Part shown: one piece after another, positions 49,078 through 59,730 of the stretch
How positions within the stretch are numbered: position 1 is the first letter of the stretch
Layout: each line of letters begins with the position of its first letter
Translations under genes and position numbers: made by a program
Notes under the pieces: generated by a model
The model's input: the letters and a program-made list of their open reading frames with translations, nothing else
Database searches by the model: none
What the model was told of the DNA's origin: nothing
From: an uncultured Gammaproteobacteria bacterium
Lineage (GTDB): Bacteria > Pseudomonadota > Gammaproteobacteria > HK1
DNA length: 64,000 bases
Direction: 5' to 3'
Assembly: GCA_947258715.1 (NCBI GenBank)
Contig: CAMYJH010000002.1
Location: forward strand, 242,271 to 306,270

Positions 49078-49803
49078 TCATTCGATATTGACTGGATCTC
49101 CAATTCGCAAGCCCAGCATTTCCGCCGCGCTCCCCTGATTGACGGCAATTTCCACCAGATTCAGCGCGTTGCGGTACCAGAAGGCCGCGCCCTTTTGCAC
49201 CTCGCCGAAGGTGCGGGCGAAACTCAGGCGCCGTGCGCCGACTGCGAGCACAGCATCATCGCCGACGGCATCTCCGCGGATGCCGCTCATGGCGTTGCCG
49301 AAGGCGTCCACGTAAATCACTTCCGCCAGGTCATAGGCGATCTCGTCCAGCCGCCTCGGATAAGCGTCGAGCCGGGTGGCGGCAACTTGCTCGCCGCGCG
49401 CGAGCCAGGCCGCCACCGGCGCAAACAGATCGCGGCCGTGAAAGCTCGCGCTGATCGCTTCAGGGCGCCAGTCGATGCGCCACACCTCCACCGAGTGCGA
49501 TCGCTTCACCACCTGGTCGAAGATCCCGTTGTCGGGCCCAACGTACCAGCGATTGTCGAGCCTCAGGAACAACGGGTCCCGCGCCGTCCCCACCCCCGGG
49601 TCGACCACGCAGAGAAACACGCTTCCCTTAGGAAACGGCTTGACCAGCGCGGCCAGCAGACAGGATGAGGGACGGGGCGAAAATTCCGGGGCGTCGCACA
49701 TCAGCTCCACAACCGGAACGCCGGGAGCGCGGGCCTCGAGCACGCCGCGCATCTGACCGACGTAGGGACTGCCGACGCCGAAATCGCTAAACAGCACAAT
49801 CAC
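49078..49803 (-). CDS. S-adenosyl-L-methionine hydroxide adenosyltransferase family protein
   Basis: 241 residues of the DUF62/duf-62 family, related to chlorinase and fluorinase, which split SAM to adenosine and methionine using hydroxide. Motifs: MIVLFSDFGVGSPYVGQM, CVVDPGVGTARDPLFLR and YVGPDNGIFDQVV, plus FHGRDLFAPVAAWLA. The halide-specific loop of the halogenases is not evident. It stands alone just after the ribosomal cluster terminator. Confidence 0.9.
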   Translation of the reverse strand: MIVLFSDFGVGSPYVGQMRGVLEARAPGVPVVELMCDAPEFSPRPSSCLLAALVKPFPKGSVFLCVVDPGVGTARDPLFLRLDNRWYVGPDNGIFDQVVKRSHSVEVWRIDWRPEAISASFHGRDLFAPVAAWLARGEQVAATRLDAYPRRLDEIAYDLAEVIYVDAFGNAMSGIRGDAVGDDAVLAVGARRLSFARTFGEVQKGAAFWYRNALNLVEIAVNQGSAAEMLGLRIGDPVNIE

Positions 49804-49834
49804 GAGGGCTCGAGCTTTTTTTGGCCTCGGGGCG

Positions 49835-49869
49835 AAAAAAAACCCCGATTGCGTTAAGCGGGGGTTTTT
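49835..49869 (-). terminator. Intrinsic terminator of the ribosomal cluster
   Basis: Downstream of rplQ the minus strand has AAAAACCCCCG, an 11-base loop region, CGGGG and then TTTTTTTT. The hairpin begins about 28 bases after the rplQ stop. Confidence 0.92.
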
Positions 49870-49896
49870 CCATCGGGACCACGCAGGTCACCACCG

Positions 49897-50295
49897 TCAG
49901 GACTTGGTTTCCTCGGCTTCGGCCTCGGCTGCTTCCGCCGGCCGGTCGACCAGCTCCACGTAGGCCATGGGGGCGCGGTCGCCGGGGCGATAACCGCATT
50001 TGAGAATGCGCATATAGCCGCCGGGGCGATTCTTGTATCTCGGCCCCAGCTCGTTGAAGAGCTTGGTCACGGACTGCCTGTCTCTTAAGCGGGCGAAGGC
50101 AATGCGCCGCTTGGCCACGGAATCTTGCTTGGCCATGGTGATCAACGGCTCCACCACTCTCCTCAGTTCCTTGGCCTTGGGAACAGTGGTCCTGATGAAC
50201 TCGTGGCGCACCAGGGACGCGGACATGTTCATGAACATGGCACGTCTGTGGCTGCTGGTTCGATTCAGATGTCGACCGCTTTTGCGATGTCGCAT
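49897..50295 (-). CDS. rplQ: 50S ribosomal protein L17
   Basis: 132 residues, starting [20 protein letters not shown], with the conserved [20 protein letters not shown]. The C-terminus is an acidic Glu/Ala tail. Last gene of the alpha operon, followed by a terminator. Confidence 0.97.
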   Translation of the reverse strand: MRHRKSGRHLNRTSSHRRAMFMNMSASLVRHEFIRTTVPKAKELRRVVEPLITMAKQDSVAKRRIAFARLRDRQSVTKLFNELGPRYKNRPGGYMRILKCGYRPGDRAPMAYVELVDRPAEAAEAEAEETKS

Positions 50296-50339
50296 GACAC
50301 TAATCCTAATATACGCAGACTAAGGCGCCTCAAGATCGT

Positions 50340-51338
50340 TCAGACTTCTTTGCGCTGGCCGTGCAGTCCGGGCGGCGGCCAGTTTTCCAGCCGCATGCCT
50401 AAAGAAAGACCACGGGAAGCCAGAACGTCCTTGATTTCCGTGAGCGACTTCTTGCCCAGGTTAGGCGTTTTGAGAAGCTCCACCTCGGTACGCTGAATGA
50501 GGTCGCCGACGTAGTAGATGCTCTCCGCCTTGAGGCAGTTCGCGGAGCGCACCGTGAGCTCGAGATCGTCCACAGGGCGCAGCAGGATTGGATCGATTTC
50601 CGCTTCCTGGGCCGAGGGCGCCTCCGCCTCCTTACCGCTCAAATCGACGAACACGGCCAGCTGGTCGCGTAGCAGGTCCGCCGCGTGCCGAACCGACTCC
50701 TCGGGATCCAGGGTGCCGTTGGTTTCAATCTCGACCAGCAGCTTGTCGAGGTTGGTCTGCTGCTCTACGCGGGCGCTCTCCACCACGTAAGCAACCCGGC
50801 GAACGGGGCTGAAAGACGCGTCCAGAAGCAGCTTTCCAATTTGACGGTCACCCTCGTCTTCGTCGATTCGCGCCGCTGCGGGCTGGTAGCCCCTTCCCAC
50901 CTCAACCTTCATGCTCATATTGAGCTCACCCTCTTTGGTGAGGTGGGCGATAACATGATCCGGGTTGACGACCTCTACGTCGTGGTCGACGGTAATGTCG
51001 CTCGCCAGCACCACGCCCGGGCCTTTCTTGTTCAGGGTAAGCGTGGATTCCTGCCTCGCGTGCATACGGATTGCGAGACCCTTAAGGTTGAGCAGGATCT
51101 CGGTAACGTCCTCCTGCACACCTTCAATCGTGGTGTACTCGTGGAGCACGCCGTCGATCTCCACTTCGGTAATCGCGCAGCCGGGCATGGAAGAGAGCAA
51201 CACGCGCCGTAGCGCGTTGCCGAGCGTATGACCGAAGCCGCGATCCAGCGGCTCGATGGTGATCTTGGCTGTATTGCTGCCCAACTGCCGTACATCGACC
51301 AGCCGGGGTTTTAAGAGCTGTGTAGCGGACGCCTGCAT
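50340..51338 (-). CDS. rpoA: DNA-directed RNA polymerase subunit alpha
   Basis: 332 residues. The N-terminal assembly domain ([20 protein letters not shown]) and the C-terminal domain that contacts UP elements and activators ([40 protein letters not shown]) are complete. It lies between rpsD and rplQ in the alpha operon. Confidence 0.98.
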   Translation of the reverse strand: MQASATQLLKPRLVDVRQLGSNTAKITIEPLDRGFGHTLGNALRRVLLSSMPGCAITEVEIDGVLHEYTTIEGVQEDVTEILLNLKGLAIRMHARQESTLTLNKKGPGVVLASDITVDHDVEVVNPDHVIAHLTKEGELNMSMKVEVGRGYQPAAARIDEDEGDRQIGKLLLDASFSPVRRVAYVVESARVEQQTNLDKLLVEIETNGTLDPEESVRHAADLLRDQLAVFVDLSGKEAEAPSAQEAEIDPILLRPVDDLELTVRSANCLKAESIYYVGDLIQRTEVELLKTPNLGKKSLTEIKDVLASRGLSLGMRLENWPPPGLHGQRKEV

Positions 51339-51365
51339 GGCATTCCTCTCCTGAAAATGTATGTG

Positions 51366-51989
51366 CTACTTCGAGTAAAGCTCGACAACGAGCTGCTCGT
51401 TGATGTCGGGCGGTAGATCTTCCCGGTCAGGAACGGTCTTGAACAAGCCCTCCATTTTCCCGGAATCCACCTCCACCCAATCGGGGAATCCGATCTGTTC
51501 GGCAATGGTGAGGGCATCCTGTATGCGCGCCTGCTTCTTGGCCTTTTCGCGCACAGTGATGACGTCATTGGCCTTGACCTGATAGGACGGAATATTCACG
51601 CAGTGGCCGTTTACGGAAATCGCCCGATGGCTAACCAACTGCCGCGATTCGGCGCGGGTCGCGCCGAATCCCATCCTGTAGACGACGTTGTCGAGACGGC
51701 ACTCCAAAAGCTTTAGAAGATTTTCTCCGGTGGCGCCCTTTTTCTGCGCCGCGCGTTTGTAGTAGTTGCGGAACTGGCGCTCGAGAATCCCGTATATTCG
51801 TCTCAGCTTCTGTTTTTCCCGCAGCTGTAGTGCGTAGTCCGACATGCGGCGCTGACGCCGCGCGCCGTGCTGACCGGGAGGCGTATCCAGCTTGCATTTG
51901 GAGTCGAGCGCCCGGGCACGGCTTTTCAGCATGAGGTCGGCGCCTTCGCGCCGGCTCAGCCGGCATTTGGGACCTGTATATCTGGCCAT
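51366..51989 (-). CDS. rpsD: 30S ribosomal protein S4
   Basis: 207 residues, with [19 protein letters not shown], the S4 RNA-binding domain ([19 protein letters not shown]) and the C-terminal [11 protein letters not shown]. It nucleates 30S assembly and in relatives represses its own operon. It keeps two of the usual cysteines (C9, C31). Confidence 0.97.
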   Translation of the reverse strand: MARYTGPKCRLSRREGADLMLKSRARALDSKCKLDTPPGQHGARRQRRMSDYALQLREKQKLRRIYGILERQFRNYYKRAAQKKGATGENLLKLLECRLDNVVYRMGFGATRAESRQLVSHRAISVNGHCVNIPSYQVKANDVITVREKAKKQARIQDALTIAEQIGFPDWVEVDSGKMEGLFKTVPDREDLPPDINEQLVVELYSK

Positions 51990-52004
51990 AGTTCAGTGAT
52001 TCCG

Positions 52005-52394
52005 TTAAACGCGACGTTTTTTCGGAGGGCGGCAGCCATTATGCGGAATGGGCGTGACGTCCGTAATGGTCGTGATTTTGAACCCGGCGTTATTGAGCGC
52101 GCGCACCGCGGACTCGCGTCCCGGGCCCGGTCCTTTAACCCGCACCTCAAGGTTCTTGAGCCCGTATTCCTGCGCCGCCTCCCCGACCTTGCTTGCCGCG
52201 ACCTGAGCCGCGAACGGGGTGCTTTTTCGCGAACCCTTGAACCCGCTGGCGCCCGCGGTCCCCCACGCCAGGGCGTTGCCCTGTCGATCGGTGATGGTAA
52301 TTACGGTGTTGTTAAAGGAAGCGTGGATGTGCGCCACGCCGTCGGTCACCGTGCGCTTGACCTTCTTCTTCGGTCTGGCCTTTGCTTTCGCCAT
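52005..52394 (-). CDS. rpsK: 30S ribosomal protein S11
   Basis: 129 residues. [19 protein letters not shown] and the C-terminal [18 protein letters not shown] are typical. A Lys/Ala-rich N-terminus ([15 protein letters not shown]) precedes the fold. Located between rpsM and rpsD. Confidence 0.97.
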   Translation of the reverse strand: MAKAKARPKKKVKRTVTDGVAHIHASFNNTVITITDRQGNALAWGTAGASGFKGSRKSTPFAAQVAASKVGEAAQEYGLKNLEVRVKGPGPGRESAVRALNNAGFKITTITDVTPIPHNGCRPPKKRRV

Positions 52395-52411
52395 GTATCA
52401 GTTATCCATTC

Positions 52412-52768
52412 TCAACGTTTGATGATTCGCCGCGGCCCCTTTCGGGTTCGCGCATTGGTATTGGTCCGTTGCCCGCGGACGGGTAACCCGCGCCTGTGCC
52501 GAATGCCTCTGTAGGTGCCAAGATCCATGAGTCGCTTGATGTTCATCGACACCTCTCGGCGCAGGTCGCCCTCAATCGAGTACTTCTGAATTTCAGACCG
52601 GATCTTGTCCAGCTCCTCTTCCGTAAGATCCTTGATCTGGTGGCTGGGATTGATTCCAACGCTTCTACAGATCTTACGCGCGGTGTTTCCGCCAATGCCG
52701 TAGATCGACGTCAGTGACACCCACGCGTGTTTTCGATCGGGTACGTTTACGCCCGCGATTCGAGCCAT
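52412..52768 (-). CDS. rpsM: 30S ribosomal protein S13
   Basis: 118 residues: [37 protein letters not shown] and a basic tail. It contacts the 50S subunit across the intersubunit bridge. First gene of the alpha operon, after rpmJ. Confidence 0.97.
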   Translation of the reverse strand: MARIAGVNVPDRKHAWVSLTSIYGIGGNTARKICRSVGINPSHQIKDLTEEELDKIRSEIQKYSIEGDLRREVSMNIKRLMDLGTYRGIRHRRGLPVRGQRTNTNARTRKGPRRIIKR

Positions 52769-52834
52769 ATCATTCAGCCTCTAAGCATGTTGCGTTGATT
52801 TCTTACGTGCAAAGCATGACTTCCAGCGTACAAT

Positions 52835-52948
52835 TCATCCCTGCCTTTGCCTGTGACGCGCGTTCTTACAAATAATCCGCACGACGCCGCGCCGCCGGAT
52901 GATCTTGCAGTGTCGGCAAATCTTTTTGACCGATGCGCGAACTTTCAT
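52835..52948 (-). CDS. rpmJ: 50S ribosomal protein L36
   Basis: 37 residues, [15 protein letters not shown] and ending RHRQRQG. The zinc ligands C11, C14, C27 and H32 are present, so this is the zinc-containing form. The ATG has AGAAGA upstream. It lies between secY and rpsM, the normal position; it is too short for most ORF finders. Confidence 0.95.
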   Translation of the reverse strand: MKVRASVKKICRHCKIIRRRGVVRIICKNARHRQRQG

Positions 52949-52975
52949 TTCTTCTATCCCCTCTGTTCCGCGCCC

Positions 52976-54328
52976 CTATCTGGGAACGCCGGCCCGCCCA
53001 TAACCCTTGAGGTTGGCCTTCTTCAGGAGACCCTCATACTGATGCGACATCATATGCGCCTGCACCTGGGCCATAAAATCCATGGTCACGATAACGATGA
53101 TCAGCAACGACGTGCCGCCGAAGTAGAACGGCACGTTCCACTGCAGGATCAAGAACTCTGGAAGCAGGCAAACCGCAGTAATGTAGGCGGCGCCCCACAG
53201 CGTCAGCCGGGTCATGACCGTGTCGATGTAGCGGGCAGTCTGGTCGCCGGGACGGATCCCAGGAATAAATGCCCCGGACTTTTTCAGATTCTCGGCCGTG
53301 TCCTTGGGATCGAAAACAAGCGCAGTGTAGAAAAAGCAGAAAAAGATGATCGCGCTGGCATAAAACATCACATAAAGAGGCTGACCTGGCGACAGCGTGG
53401 TGGACAGATCTCTCAGCCAGGTCATTCCTTCGGCACTTCCAAACCATCCGCCCAGGGTTGCCGGAAATAGGATGATGCTGGAGGCAAAGATCGGCGGGAT
53501 GACGCCGGCCATGTTGAGCTTTAGCGGCAAGTGACTGCTCTGGCCGGCGTACATGCGCCGCCCCACCTGTCGCTTGGCATAGTTGACCGTAATGCGCCTC
53601 TGACCGCGCTCGACGAATACCACGAACCCGGTGACCGCCAGCGCCAGCACCAGGATAAGCATCACCAACAGCACGTGGAGCTCCCCGGTGCGCGCCAGCT
53701 CCAGCGTTCCGCCGATGGCGGCCGGCAGCCCGGCAACGATGCCGGCGAAAATAATGATGGAGATGCCGTTGCCGATGCCGCGCTCGCTGATCTGCTCGCC
53801 GAGCCACATCAGAAACACCGTTCCGGTCACCAGGGTGGAGACGGCGGTGATGCGGAATCCCCAGCCCGGATCGATAACGATGGGATTGCCACCGGCGCGC
53901 TGGGCCTCCAGCGCGACGGCCACGCCCAGGGCCTGAAAGGTGGCGAGAAAAACGGTGCCGTAGCGGGTGTAGCGTGTGATCTTGCGCCGCCCCGCCTCGC
54001 CTTCCTTGCGCAGCTCCTTGAGTCTCGGCTCCACGTGACTCATGAGCTGAATGATAATGGCGGCGGAAATATACGGCATGATCCCGATCGCAAAGATGGA
54101 AAAACGCTCCAACGCCCCGCCGGAGAACATGTTGAACATGTCCAGGATGGTGCCGCGCTGCTGGTCGAACAGGATTTCCAGGGTCACAGGATCGATGCCG
54201 GGCACGGGGATGAAGGTGCCGATGCGAAATACGAGCAGCGCGAGCAGAACGAACAGCAGGCGCTGCTTGAGTTCCGCCGATGGTCCACCGGTCGGTGTTG
54301 TAGCTGCGTTTTTCGTTTTCTTGGCCAC
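52976..54328 (-). CDS. secY: Protein translocase subunit SecY
   Basis: 450 residues, ten membrane helices, the central pore of the Sec translocon. Recognisable parts are [40 protein letters not shown] (lateral-gate region) and [19 protein letters not shown]. The C-terminus ends [11 protein letters not shown]. It follows rplO in the spc operon. Confidence 0.97.
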   Translation of the reverse strand: MAKKTKNAATTPTGGPSAELKQRLLFVLLALLVFRIGTFIPVPGIDPVTLEILFDQQRGTILDMFNMFSGGALERFSIFAIGIMPYISAAIIIQLMSHVEPRLKELRKEGEAGRRKITRYTRYGTVFLATFQALGVAVALEAQRAGGNPIVIDPGWGFRITAVSTLVTGTVFLMWLGEQISERGIGNGISIIIFAGIVAGLPAAIGGTLELARTGELHVLLVMLILVLALAVTGFVVFVERGQRRITVNYAKRQVGRRMYAGQSSHLPLKLNMAGVIPPIFASSIILFPATLGGWFGSAEGMTWLRDLSTTLSPGQPLYVMFYASAIIFFCFFYTALVFDPKDTAENLKKSGAFIPGIRPGDQTARYIDTVMTRLTLWGAAYITAVCLLPEFLILQWNVPFYFGGTSLLIIVIVTMDFMAQVQAHMMSHQYEGLLKKANLKGYGRAGVPR

Positions 54329-54333
54329 TGCGC

Positions 54334-54768
54334 TCAGCTCTCGACCCGGCCGCCGGCCGCTTCGATCGCGGCGCGGGCGCCCCGGGTTGCATAAAGGTCT
54401 TTGACTACGACCGCTCGTTCGAGTTTTCCCCCAGCAATGATCTTCACCCGCCGGGCGCGGCGGGCGACCAGCTTTGCCGCCTTAAGCATCTCCAGGTCCA
54501 CCGTGTCCTCGTTCAACAGCGCCAGCTTGTCGACCCTGACCTCGGCGCTGAAACGCCCTTTTCTGGAGATGAAACCGAACTTGGGCAAGCGGCGGTGGAG
54601 CGGCATCTGGCCGCCCTCGAATCCCCGCGCAGAGCCTCCGCCGGCGCGGGATTTTTGGCCTTTATGCCCGCGTCCACCGGTCTTTCCGTCACCCGACGCC
54701 GCGCCGCGGCCGACGCGTTTGGCCTTGCGCTTGGACCCGGGCGCCGGATGGAGATCATTGAAGCGCAC
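54334..54768 (-). CDS. rplO: 50S ribosomal protein L15
   Basis: 144 residues from GTG at 54768 ([20 protein letters not shown]), the family length; the frame is open 20 codons upstream, inside rpm[21 protein letters not shown] [20 protein letters not shown] and LPKFGF motifs are clear. GTG sits nine bases after AGGG, two bases after the rpmD stop. Confidence 0.95.
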   Translation of the reverse strand: MRFNDLHPAPGSKRKAKRVGRGAASGDGKTGGRGHKGQKSRAGGGSARGFEGGQMPLHRRLPKFGFISRKGRFSAEVRVDKLALLNEDTVDLEMLKAAKLVARRARRVKIIAGGKLERAVVVKDLYATRGARAAIEAAGGRVES

Positions 54769-54770
54769 GG

Positions 54771-55187
54771 TTATTGACCCTCCACTTCGAGCATGTAGCG
54801 AATTCTGTTGATCATCCCGCGGGTGCACGGCGTGTCCTCGACCTCAACTGTCTGATGACGGCGCCTCAAGCCCAGGCCGATGGCGCAGGCCTGGTGGGCG
54901 GCCAGCCTGCCGTGAACGCTCTTGATCAGCGTCACCTTCAGTCGCCCCACCGCTTTGGGGCCGGGGCTTTTGGCTGCCACCTTTGGTGCCGGCATCGCGG
55001 GGGCCTGCCCCGCGGGCCCAGTCTCAGCTTTTGCTGCCGCTCTCGCGGAGGTCTTCTTAGCCGGTGCCTTCTTTGCCGGTGCCTTCTTTGCGGCGCCCGT
55101 CTTGGCGCTTTTGGCTACGGCCTTCTTGCCCGCCTTGGGCGTGGCCTTCTTCGCCGTCTTGGCTTTGGCCTTCTTTTTCAGCGCCAT
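54771..55187 (-). CDS. rpmD: 50S ribosomal protein L30 with a long Lys/Ala-rich N-terminal extension
   Basis: 138 residues instead of about 60. Residues about 82-138 are a normal L30 ([40 protein letters not shown]). Residues 1-81 are a low-complexity tail of Ala, Lys and Pro ([20 protein letters not shown]) that resembles histone H1-like or AlgP-type DNA/RNA-binding tails. The ATG at 55187 lies five bases after the rpsE stop. A GTG close to the L30 core has no ribosome site, so the long form is favoured. The function of the tail is unknown. Confidence 0.88.
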   Translation of the reverse strand: MALKKKAKAKTAKKATPKAGKKAVAKSAKTGAAKKAPAKKAPAKKTSARAAAKAETGPAGQAPAMPAPKVAAKSPGPKAVGRLKVTLIKSVHGRLAAHQACAIGLGLRRRHQTVEVEDTPCTRGMINRIRYMLEVEGQ

Positions 55188-55191
55188 GGTT

Positions 55192-55698
55192 TCAGCCCCG
55201 AATCTCTTCCAGCGTCTTGCCACGCTTGCCGGCGATTGCGCCCGGGTCGGACATCTGACTCAACCCCTTGATGGTGGCGCGAACCACGTTCACCGGGTTC
55301 GGAGACCCGATGCACTTGGCCAGCACGTCGCGCACGCCCAGCACTTCGAACACCGCGCGCATGGGCCCACCGGCGATGATTCCGGTGCCCTGCGAGGCCG
55401 GCTGCATGTAAACCTTGGCCGCACCGTGGTGGGCGGTAATGGCGTAATGCAGAGTGTCGTCTTTTAGCGGAACGCGGACCATATTCTTGCGCGCGCTTTC
55501 CATCGCCTTCTGGATCGCGGCCGGCACCTCTCGAGCCTTGCCCTTGCCCACTCCGACGCGCCCCTTGCCGTCACCCACAACCGTCAGCGCGGTGAAACCG
55601 AACTGGCGCCCGCCTTTAACCACCTTGGCAACACGGTTGATGTTGACGAGCTTCTCTAAAAGTTCGTCGTCTCCGCTAGATGCTTGAAAGTTCGCCAT
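55192..55698 (-). CDS. rpsE: 30S ribosomal protein S5
   Basis: 168 residues from the ATG at 55698, seven bases after AAGGA; the frame is open upstream to 55737. The S5 motifs [20 protein letters not shown] and [20 protein letters not shown] are intact. It controls translational accuracy. Located in the spc operon between rplR and rpmD. Confidence 0.97.
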   Translation of the reverse strand: MANFQASSGDDELLEKLVNINRVAKVVKGGRQFGFTALTVVGDGKGRVGVGKGKAREVPAAIQKAMESARKNMVRVPLKDDTLHYAITAHHGAAKVYMQPASQGTGIIAGGPMRAVFEVLGVRDVLAKCIGSPNPVNVVRATIKGLSQMSDPGAIAGKRGKTLEEIRG

Positions 55699-55740
55699 AA
55701 TCCTTTTTCCGTCTGCACCGCCGCCCCTAGGGCGCACGAT

Positions 55741-56094
55741 TTAGAATTTCAGTCCGCCTTCCCGTGCGCTATCGGCCAATGCCTTGATGCGGCCGTGAAA
55801 CCTGTAACCGGAGCGGTCGAAAGCAACCATCTCGATACCGACTGATTTTGCTCGTTCGGCAATTAACCGTCCGACTACCTTTGCCGCCGCGGTGTTGCCG
55901 CCGTTGGCCAGCTCCTTTTTCGCTTCCGGATCGACGGTAGACGCGCTGACGAGCACTCGGGCGCCGTCCGGCTCCGTAATTTGCGCGTAGATGTGTCTCG
56001 GCGTGCGGTGTACGCACAGCCTGCGTTGGCGCTGCTCCCGGATTTTGATCCGGGTACGTTTCGCCCTTCTTTGACGCGCGCTCTTTTTGCTCAT
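55741..56094 (-). CDS. rplR: 50S ribosomal protein L18
   Basis: 117 residues: [40 protein letters not shown] and the C-terminal [20 protein letters not shown]. It binds 5S rRNA. Placed between rplF and rpsE as usual. Confidence 0.97.
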   Translation of the reverse strand: MSKKSARQRRAKRTRIKIREQRQRRLCVHRTPRHIYAQITEPDGARVLVSASTVDPEAKKELANGGNTAAAKVVGRLIAERAKSVGIEMVAFDRSGYRFHGRIKALADSAREGGLKF

Positions 56095-56102
56095 ACCAAT
56101 GC

Positions 56103-56636
56103 CTACTTCTTTTTCGCTTCCTTTCGAACGACATTTTCATCCGAGTACCTCACACCCTTACCCTTGTACGGCTCTGGCGGTCTGAATCTTCGGATCTTTG
56201 CTGCCACCTGACCTACCATCTGCTTGTCGAACCCGCGGACGACGATTTCCGTCTGACTCGGTGTTTCGATTTCGATGCCGTCCGGAACCGAAAAATCGAT
56301 CGGGTGCGAATAGCCGAGCGTCAGGTTCAGAGACTTGCCCTGCATCTGCGCCCGATAGCCCACGCCGACTAGGTTGAGCCGCTTCTCAAAGCCTTTAGAA
56401 ACACCCGCCACCATGCCGCTGATGATGGAACGCGCAGTGCCCGCAAGAGCGACCGCTCCGGGCTCACCTTCCTTAGACCTGCAGTGGACAGTGCCTTCTT
56501 CCTGCGCTAACGACACATACCTGGGCAGCGTATACGTGAGCAAGCCCTTGGGTCCTTTGACCTTGACGGATGGCCCCTCCAGGGAAACTTCTACCCCCTT
56601 AGGGAGCAAAATCGGCGCGTTGGCAATTCTAGACAT
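56103..56636 (-). CDS. rplF: 50S ribosomal protein L6
   Basis: 177 residues with [38 protein letters not shown] and the end [16 protein letters not shown]. It contacts the sarcin-ricin loop. Normal length and position. Confidence 0.97.
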   Translation of the reverse strand: MSRIANAPILLPKGVEVSLEGPSVKVKGPKGLLTYTLPRYVSLAQEEGTVHCRSKEGEPGAVALAGTARSIISGMVAGVSKGFEKRLNLVGVGYRAQMQGKSLNLTLGYSHPIDFSVPDGIEIETPSQTEIVVRGFDKQMVGQVAAKIRRFRPPEPYKGKGVRYSDENVVRKEAKKK

Positions 56637-56648
56637 CCGGTCTCTCCG

Positions 56649-57044
56649 CTACGCCACATAACAAACCACTTCGCCGCCATACCCGGCAGCCCGCGCGGCG
56701 CGGTCGGTCATCAGTCCATGCGAGGTAGAGATGATGGCAATCCCGAGCCCGCCGAGCACTGAAGGAAGCTCATCCTTGCTCCTGTAGATACGAAGGCCCG
56801 GGCGGCTGACCCGATCGAGGCGATCGATTACCGGTTTTCCCTCGAAGTACTTCAACACGATGAAAAGCTCCTGCTTGCCCTCCACAGTCTCCACCGTGAA
56901 GTCCTTGATATAGCCTTCGCTTTTCAAAACCTCCGCAATGGCACGTTTTTTCTTCGACAAAGGCATGGCGACACGCACCTTGCCTGCCGCCAGACCGTTT
57001 CGGATCCGGGTCAACATGTCGGAAATGGGGTCCTGCATACTCAT
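56649..57044 (-). CDS. rpsH: 30S ribosomal protein S8
   Basis: 131 residues: [40 protein letters not shown] and [20 protein letters not shown]. In relatives it represses the spc operon at an rplE-proximal hairpin. The gap to rpsN is unusually long (about 140 bases) and contains a REP element. Confidence 0.97.
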   Translation of the reverse strand: MSMQDPISDMLTRIRNGLAAGKVRVAMPLSKKKRAIAEVLKSEGYIKDFTVETVEGKQELFIVLKYFEGKPVIDRLDRVSRPGLRIYRSKDELPSVLGGLGIAIISTSHGLMTDRAARAAGYGGEVVCYVA

Positions 57045-57115
57045 CGGGAAGCAGCCCTCTTATCGTCCTCTGTATTCAACTGAATCGCTCTCATGTCTTT
57101 ACCGACTGATTTAAG

Positions 57116-57150
57116 GAATCGCGAGCAAGCTCGCTCCTACAGCGGGCTTC
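57116..57150. repeat. REP-like palindromic element between rpsN and rpsH
   Basis: GCGAGC (57121-57126), AA, GCTCGC (57129-57134), then TCCTACAG. This is the well-known GCGAGCAAGCTCGCTCCTACA motif of Pseudomonas REP sequences, from memory of that motif. It sits in a 140-base gap inside the spc operon. Confidence 0.7.
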
Positions 57151-57184
57151 GTCAATTTTCGCCTCCCGCATCATGAATCACGCG

Positions 57185-57490
57185 TCACCAACTGGCCTTC
57201 ACCAGCCCCGGCACGTCGCCCCGCATCGCCGCTTCCCGAAGCTTGTTCCTGCTGAGCCCGAACTTGCGGTAGTAGCCGTGCGGCCGGCCGGTCAATCGAC
57301 ATCGGTTTTGCAGGCGCACCGGACTCGAGTTTCGCGGCAATTTTTGCAACTTCTTCGAAAGTGCCTGCCGCTCGTCCGCGCTCAGAGACAGGTCCGAAAG
57401 CTTTTTTTTGAGCTCGGCCCGCTTTCGAGCGTGCTTGCGAACCAGTTTCAGGCGCTTCGCTTCCCGGTTGATAATTGCGAGTCTTGACAT
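57185..57490 (-). CDS. rpsN: 30S ribosomal protein S14
   Basis: 101 residues from the ATG at 57490 ([17 protein letters not shown]), the usual length of the zinc-free form; the frame is open 24 codons further upstream. [20 protein letters not shown] and [17 protein letters not shown] confirm it. The two CxxC zinc pairs of the short S14 are absent. Confidence 0.96.
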   Translation of the reverse strand: MSRLAIINREAKRLKLVRKHARKRAELKKKLSDLSLSADERQALSKKLQKLPRNSSPVRLQNRCRLTGRPHGYYRKFGLSRNKLREAAMRGDVPGLVKASW

Positions 57491-57506
57491 GTGTGTTGTT
57501 GATCCC

Positions 57507-58052
57507 TTAGTTCTGACGAAACGGAAACTTGAAGGCAGCCAAAAGCGCGCGCCCTTCGTCATCTGACTTCGCCGTTGTCGTAATGGTCACGTCCAGGCCA
57601 CGGATGGCGTCGATCTTGTCGTAATCGATTTCGGGAAAAATGATCTGCTCCTTGATCCCTAAGCTGTAATTACCCCGGCCGTCGAAAGCTTTCACGCTGA
57701 ATCCGCGAAAATCACGAGTTCTTGGCACCGCGACGTTGATCAACCTGTCCAGAAACTCGAACATGCGCTCACGGCGCAAAGTAACCTTGCATCCAATGGG
57801 CCAACCCTCGCGTATCTTGAACGCGGCGACCGACTTCCGCGCCTTAGTCACGATGGGTTTTTGACCGGAGATTCTGGTGAGGTCCTCGACCGCATTGTCC
57901 AGCACCTTTTTGTCTCCAACCGCCTCGCCCACGCCCATATTGAGCGTAACCTTTACCAGCCGCGGCACTTCCATCACCGACTCGTAGCCGAACTGCTGCT
58001 TCAGCTGATCTGCCACCGTCTGCCTGTAAAACTCCTGGAGCCTTGACATCAT
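57507..58052 (-). CDS. rplE: 50S ribosomal protein L5
   Basis: 181 residues (or 180 if the second ATG of a double start is used). Motifs: [40 protein letters not shown] and [20 protein letters not shown]. It binds 5S rRNA with L18. Confidence 0.97.
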   Translation of the reverse strand: MMSRLQEFYRQTVADQLKQQFGYESVMEVPRLVKVTLNMGVGEAVGDKKVLDNAVEDLTRISGQKPIVTKARKSVAAFKIREGWPIGCKVTLRRERMFEFLDRLINVAVPRTRDFRGFSVKAFDGRGNYSLGIKEQIIFPEIDYDKIDAIRGLDVTITTTAKSDDEGRALLAAFKFPFRQN

Positions 58053-58057
58053 CTCAC

Positions 58058-58375
58058 CTAGATGTCCACGACCTCGTCGGTCGACTTGAAATACCTGACT
58101 TTCTTTCCGTCCTCAAGACGCTTGATTCCAACCCGGTCGCCTTTGTTGAGCTGCGGGTTGTAGAGCGCGATATTTGACCTGTGGATCGGCAATTCCTTTT
58201 CTAATATACCGCCGGTCGTGCCTTTGGACGGATTGGGACGAGTGTGACGCTTGACCACGTTCACTCCTTCGACCAACAGCTGATCGTCGGATACGACTTT
58301 GCTGACGGTGCCGCGCTTGCCCTTATCGCGGCCCGCGATAACGATAACCTCGTCACCTTTGCGAATCTTGCTCAT
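58058..58375 (-). CDS. rplX: 50S ribosomal protein L24
   Basis: 105 residues from the ATG at 58375 ([23 protein letters not shown] motif); ATGs at 58381 and 58390 are in frame and cannot be excluded. [19 protein letters not shown] is conserved. An initiator of 50S assembly. Confidence 0.95.
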   Translation of the reverse strand: MSKIRKGDEVIVIAGRDKGKRGTVSKVVSDDQLLVEGVNVVKRHTRPNPSKGTTGGILEKELPIHRSNIALYNPQLNKGDRVGIKRLEDGKKVRYFKSTDEVVDI

Positions 58376-58401
58376 ACCCATTTCTTTCACCCGTCCGCGA
58401 T

Positions 58402-58770
58402 CTACAGAACTTCCGGTGCCAGCGAGACAATCTTCATGAAACGCTCCGTGCGAAGCTCGCGCGTCACCGGACCGAAAATTCTGGTTCCGATGGGCTGAAG
58501 CTGATTGTTTAACAGCACCGCCGCGTTGCTGTCGAAGCGGATGACCGAACCATCGGAGCGGCGGACGCCTTTTGTGGTACGCACCACGACGGCCTTATAA
58601 AGCTCGCCCTTCTTCACCTTTCCCTTGGGAATGGCTTCCTTGACGCTAACTTTGATAATGTCGCCCACGCCAGCATAGCGGCGGCGTGATCCGCCCAGCA
58701 CCTTGACGCACATGAGGCGCCGGGCGCCACTGTTGTCGGCCGCATTGAGCACTGTCTCCGACTGAATCAT
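58402..58770 (-). CDS. rplN: 50S ribosomal protein L14
   Basis: 122 residues, family length, with [38 protein letters not shown] and the C-terminal [11 protein letters not shown]. First gene of the spc operon. Confidence 0.98.
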   Translation of the reverse strand: MIQSETVLNAADNSGARRLMCVKVLGGSRRRYAGVGDIIKVSVKEAIPKGKVKKGELYKAVVVRTTKGVRRSDGSVIRFDSNAAVLLNNQLQPIGTRIFGPVTRELRTERFMKIVSLAPEVL

Positions 58771-58807
58771 CTCTTTAGTCCATTCACGTCCGGGTATACA
58801 ACCGAGC

Positions 58808-59113
58808 TCACTTAGCCCGATCGAGAATTTCGAACAGGCGCCACGCCTTGGTTTTAGAAAGAGGTCGACACGGCTCTATACTGACTTTGTCCCCCACGCT
58901 GCACTCGTCTTTCTCGTCGTGAGCGTGAATTTTGCTCGACCGTTTCACATATTTCTTGTACAGAGGGTGCTTTACGCGACGCTCGACGAGCACAGTGATG
59001 CTCTTCTGCATCTTGTTGCTGACGACGTGCCCCACCATGACACGCGCCGCTTTTCGGGAAACGGCCTTGTGCTCGGCTTCAGTGGGCTGATCGACGTTGC
59101 TGCTATCGCTCAT
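58808..59113 (-). CDS. rpsQ: 30S ribosomal protein S17
   Basis: 101 residues. The core starts at [20 protein letters not shown] and includes [20 protein letters not shown]. The N-terminus is about 15 residues longer than in E. coli. It overlaps the rpmC stop by four bases. Confidence 0.96.
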   Translation of the reverse strand: MSDSSNVDQPTEAEHKAVSRKAARVMVGHVVSNKMQKSITVLVERRVKHPLYKKYVKRSSKIHAHDEKDECSVGDKVSIEPCRPLSKTKAWRLFEILDRAK

Positions 59114-59304
59114 TTCGTTCGGCGTCTCTCGTTGATAATGGTCTTTACCCGCGCAATGTCACGGCGCACGGATTTGAACTGACTGGGGCGCGCGAGTTGC
59201 CCGGTTCCCTGCTGCATACGCAGGTTGAATCCCTCGCGGGAAAGCTCGTCCAGCTCCTTGGCAAGTTCCTCGTCGCTCTTCGCTCTTAAGTCCTTAGCGT
59301 TCAT
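59110..59304 (-). CDS. rpmC: 50S ribosomal protein L29
   Basis: 64 residues: [20 protein letters not shown] and [10 protein letters not shown]. It lines the exit tunnel and is a docking site for trigger factor together with L23. Located between rplP and rpsQ, overlapping the latter. Confidence 0.96.
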   Translation of the reverse strand: MNAKDLRAKSDEELAKELDELSREGFNLRMQQGTGQLARPSQFKSVRRDIARVKTIINERRRTK

Positions 59305-59718
59305 TTATAGTACCGACCGCTCCGTGAAGGTGGTCTTTACCGGCAACTTGGCCGCCGCGAGCCGAAACGCCTCCTGGGCCAGCGCCTCATCGACACCCTG
59401 GATTTCGTAAATCATCCGGCCAGGCTGGACCTGGGCCACCCAGTACTCAACGTTGCCTTTGCCTTTGCCCTGACGAACTTCCAGTGGTTTCTTGCTAATG
59501 GGCTTGTCCGGAAAGATGCGGATCCAGATCTTGGCGCCGCGTTTCACATGCCGGGTGATCGCGCGCCGACCCGCTTCCAGCTGGCGGGCGGTAATCCGGC
59601 CACGCGTCGCTGCTTTGAGCCCGTATTCACCGAAGCTCACCTTGTTGCCCACCAAGGCTTTGCCACGATTTCGGCCTTTCTGCTGTTTGCGGAACTTTGT
59701 ACGCTTCGGTTGCAGCAT
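59305..59718 (-). CDS. rplP: 50S ribosomal protein L16
   Basis: 137 residues: [40 protein letters not shown] and [20 protein letters not shown]. Near the peptidyl-transferase centre. Standard position after rpsC. Confidence 0.98.
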   Translation of the reverse strand: MLQPKRTKFRKQQKGRNRGKALVGNKVSFGEYGLKAATRGRITARQLEAGRRAITRHVKRGAKIWIRIFPDKPISKKPLEVRQGKGKGNVEYWVAQVQPGRMIYEIQGVDEALAQEAFRLAAAKLPVKTTFTERSVL

Positions 59719-59730
59719 GGTCTACACTGA

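Noticed and set aside
53034..54392. 452-codon minus-strand frame over secY
   Set aside because: It is secY read in another frame; His/Arg-rich composition with no motif.
55040..55150. Short direct repeats GGTGCCTTCTTTGCC in rpmD
   Set aside because: They are the codons of the [12 protein letters not shown] tail, not a separate repeat element.
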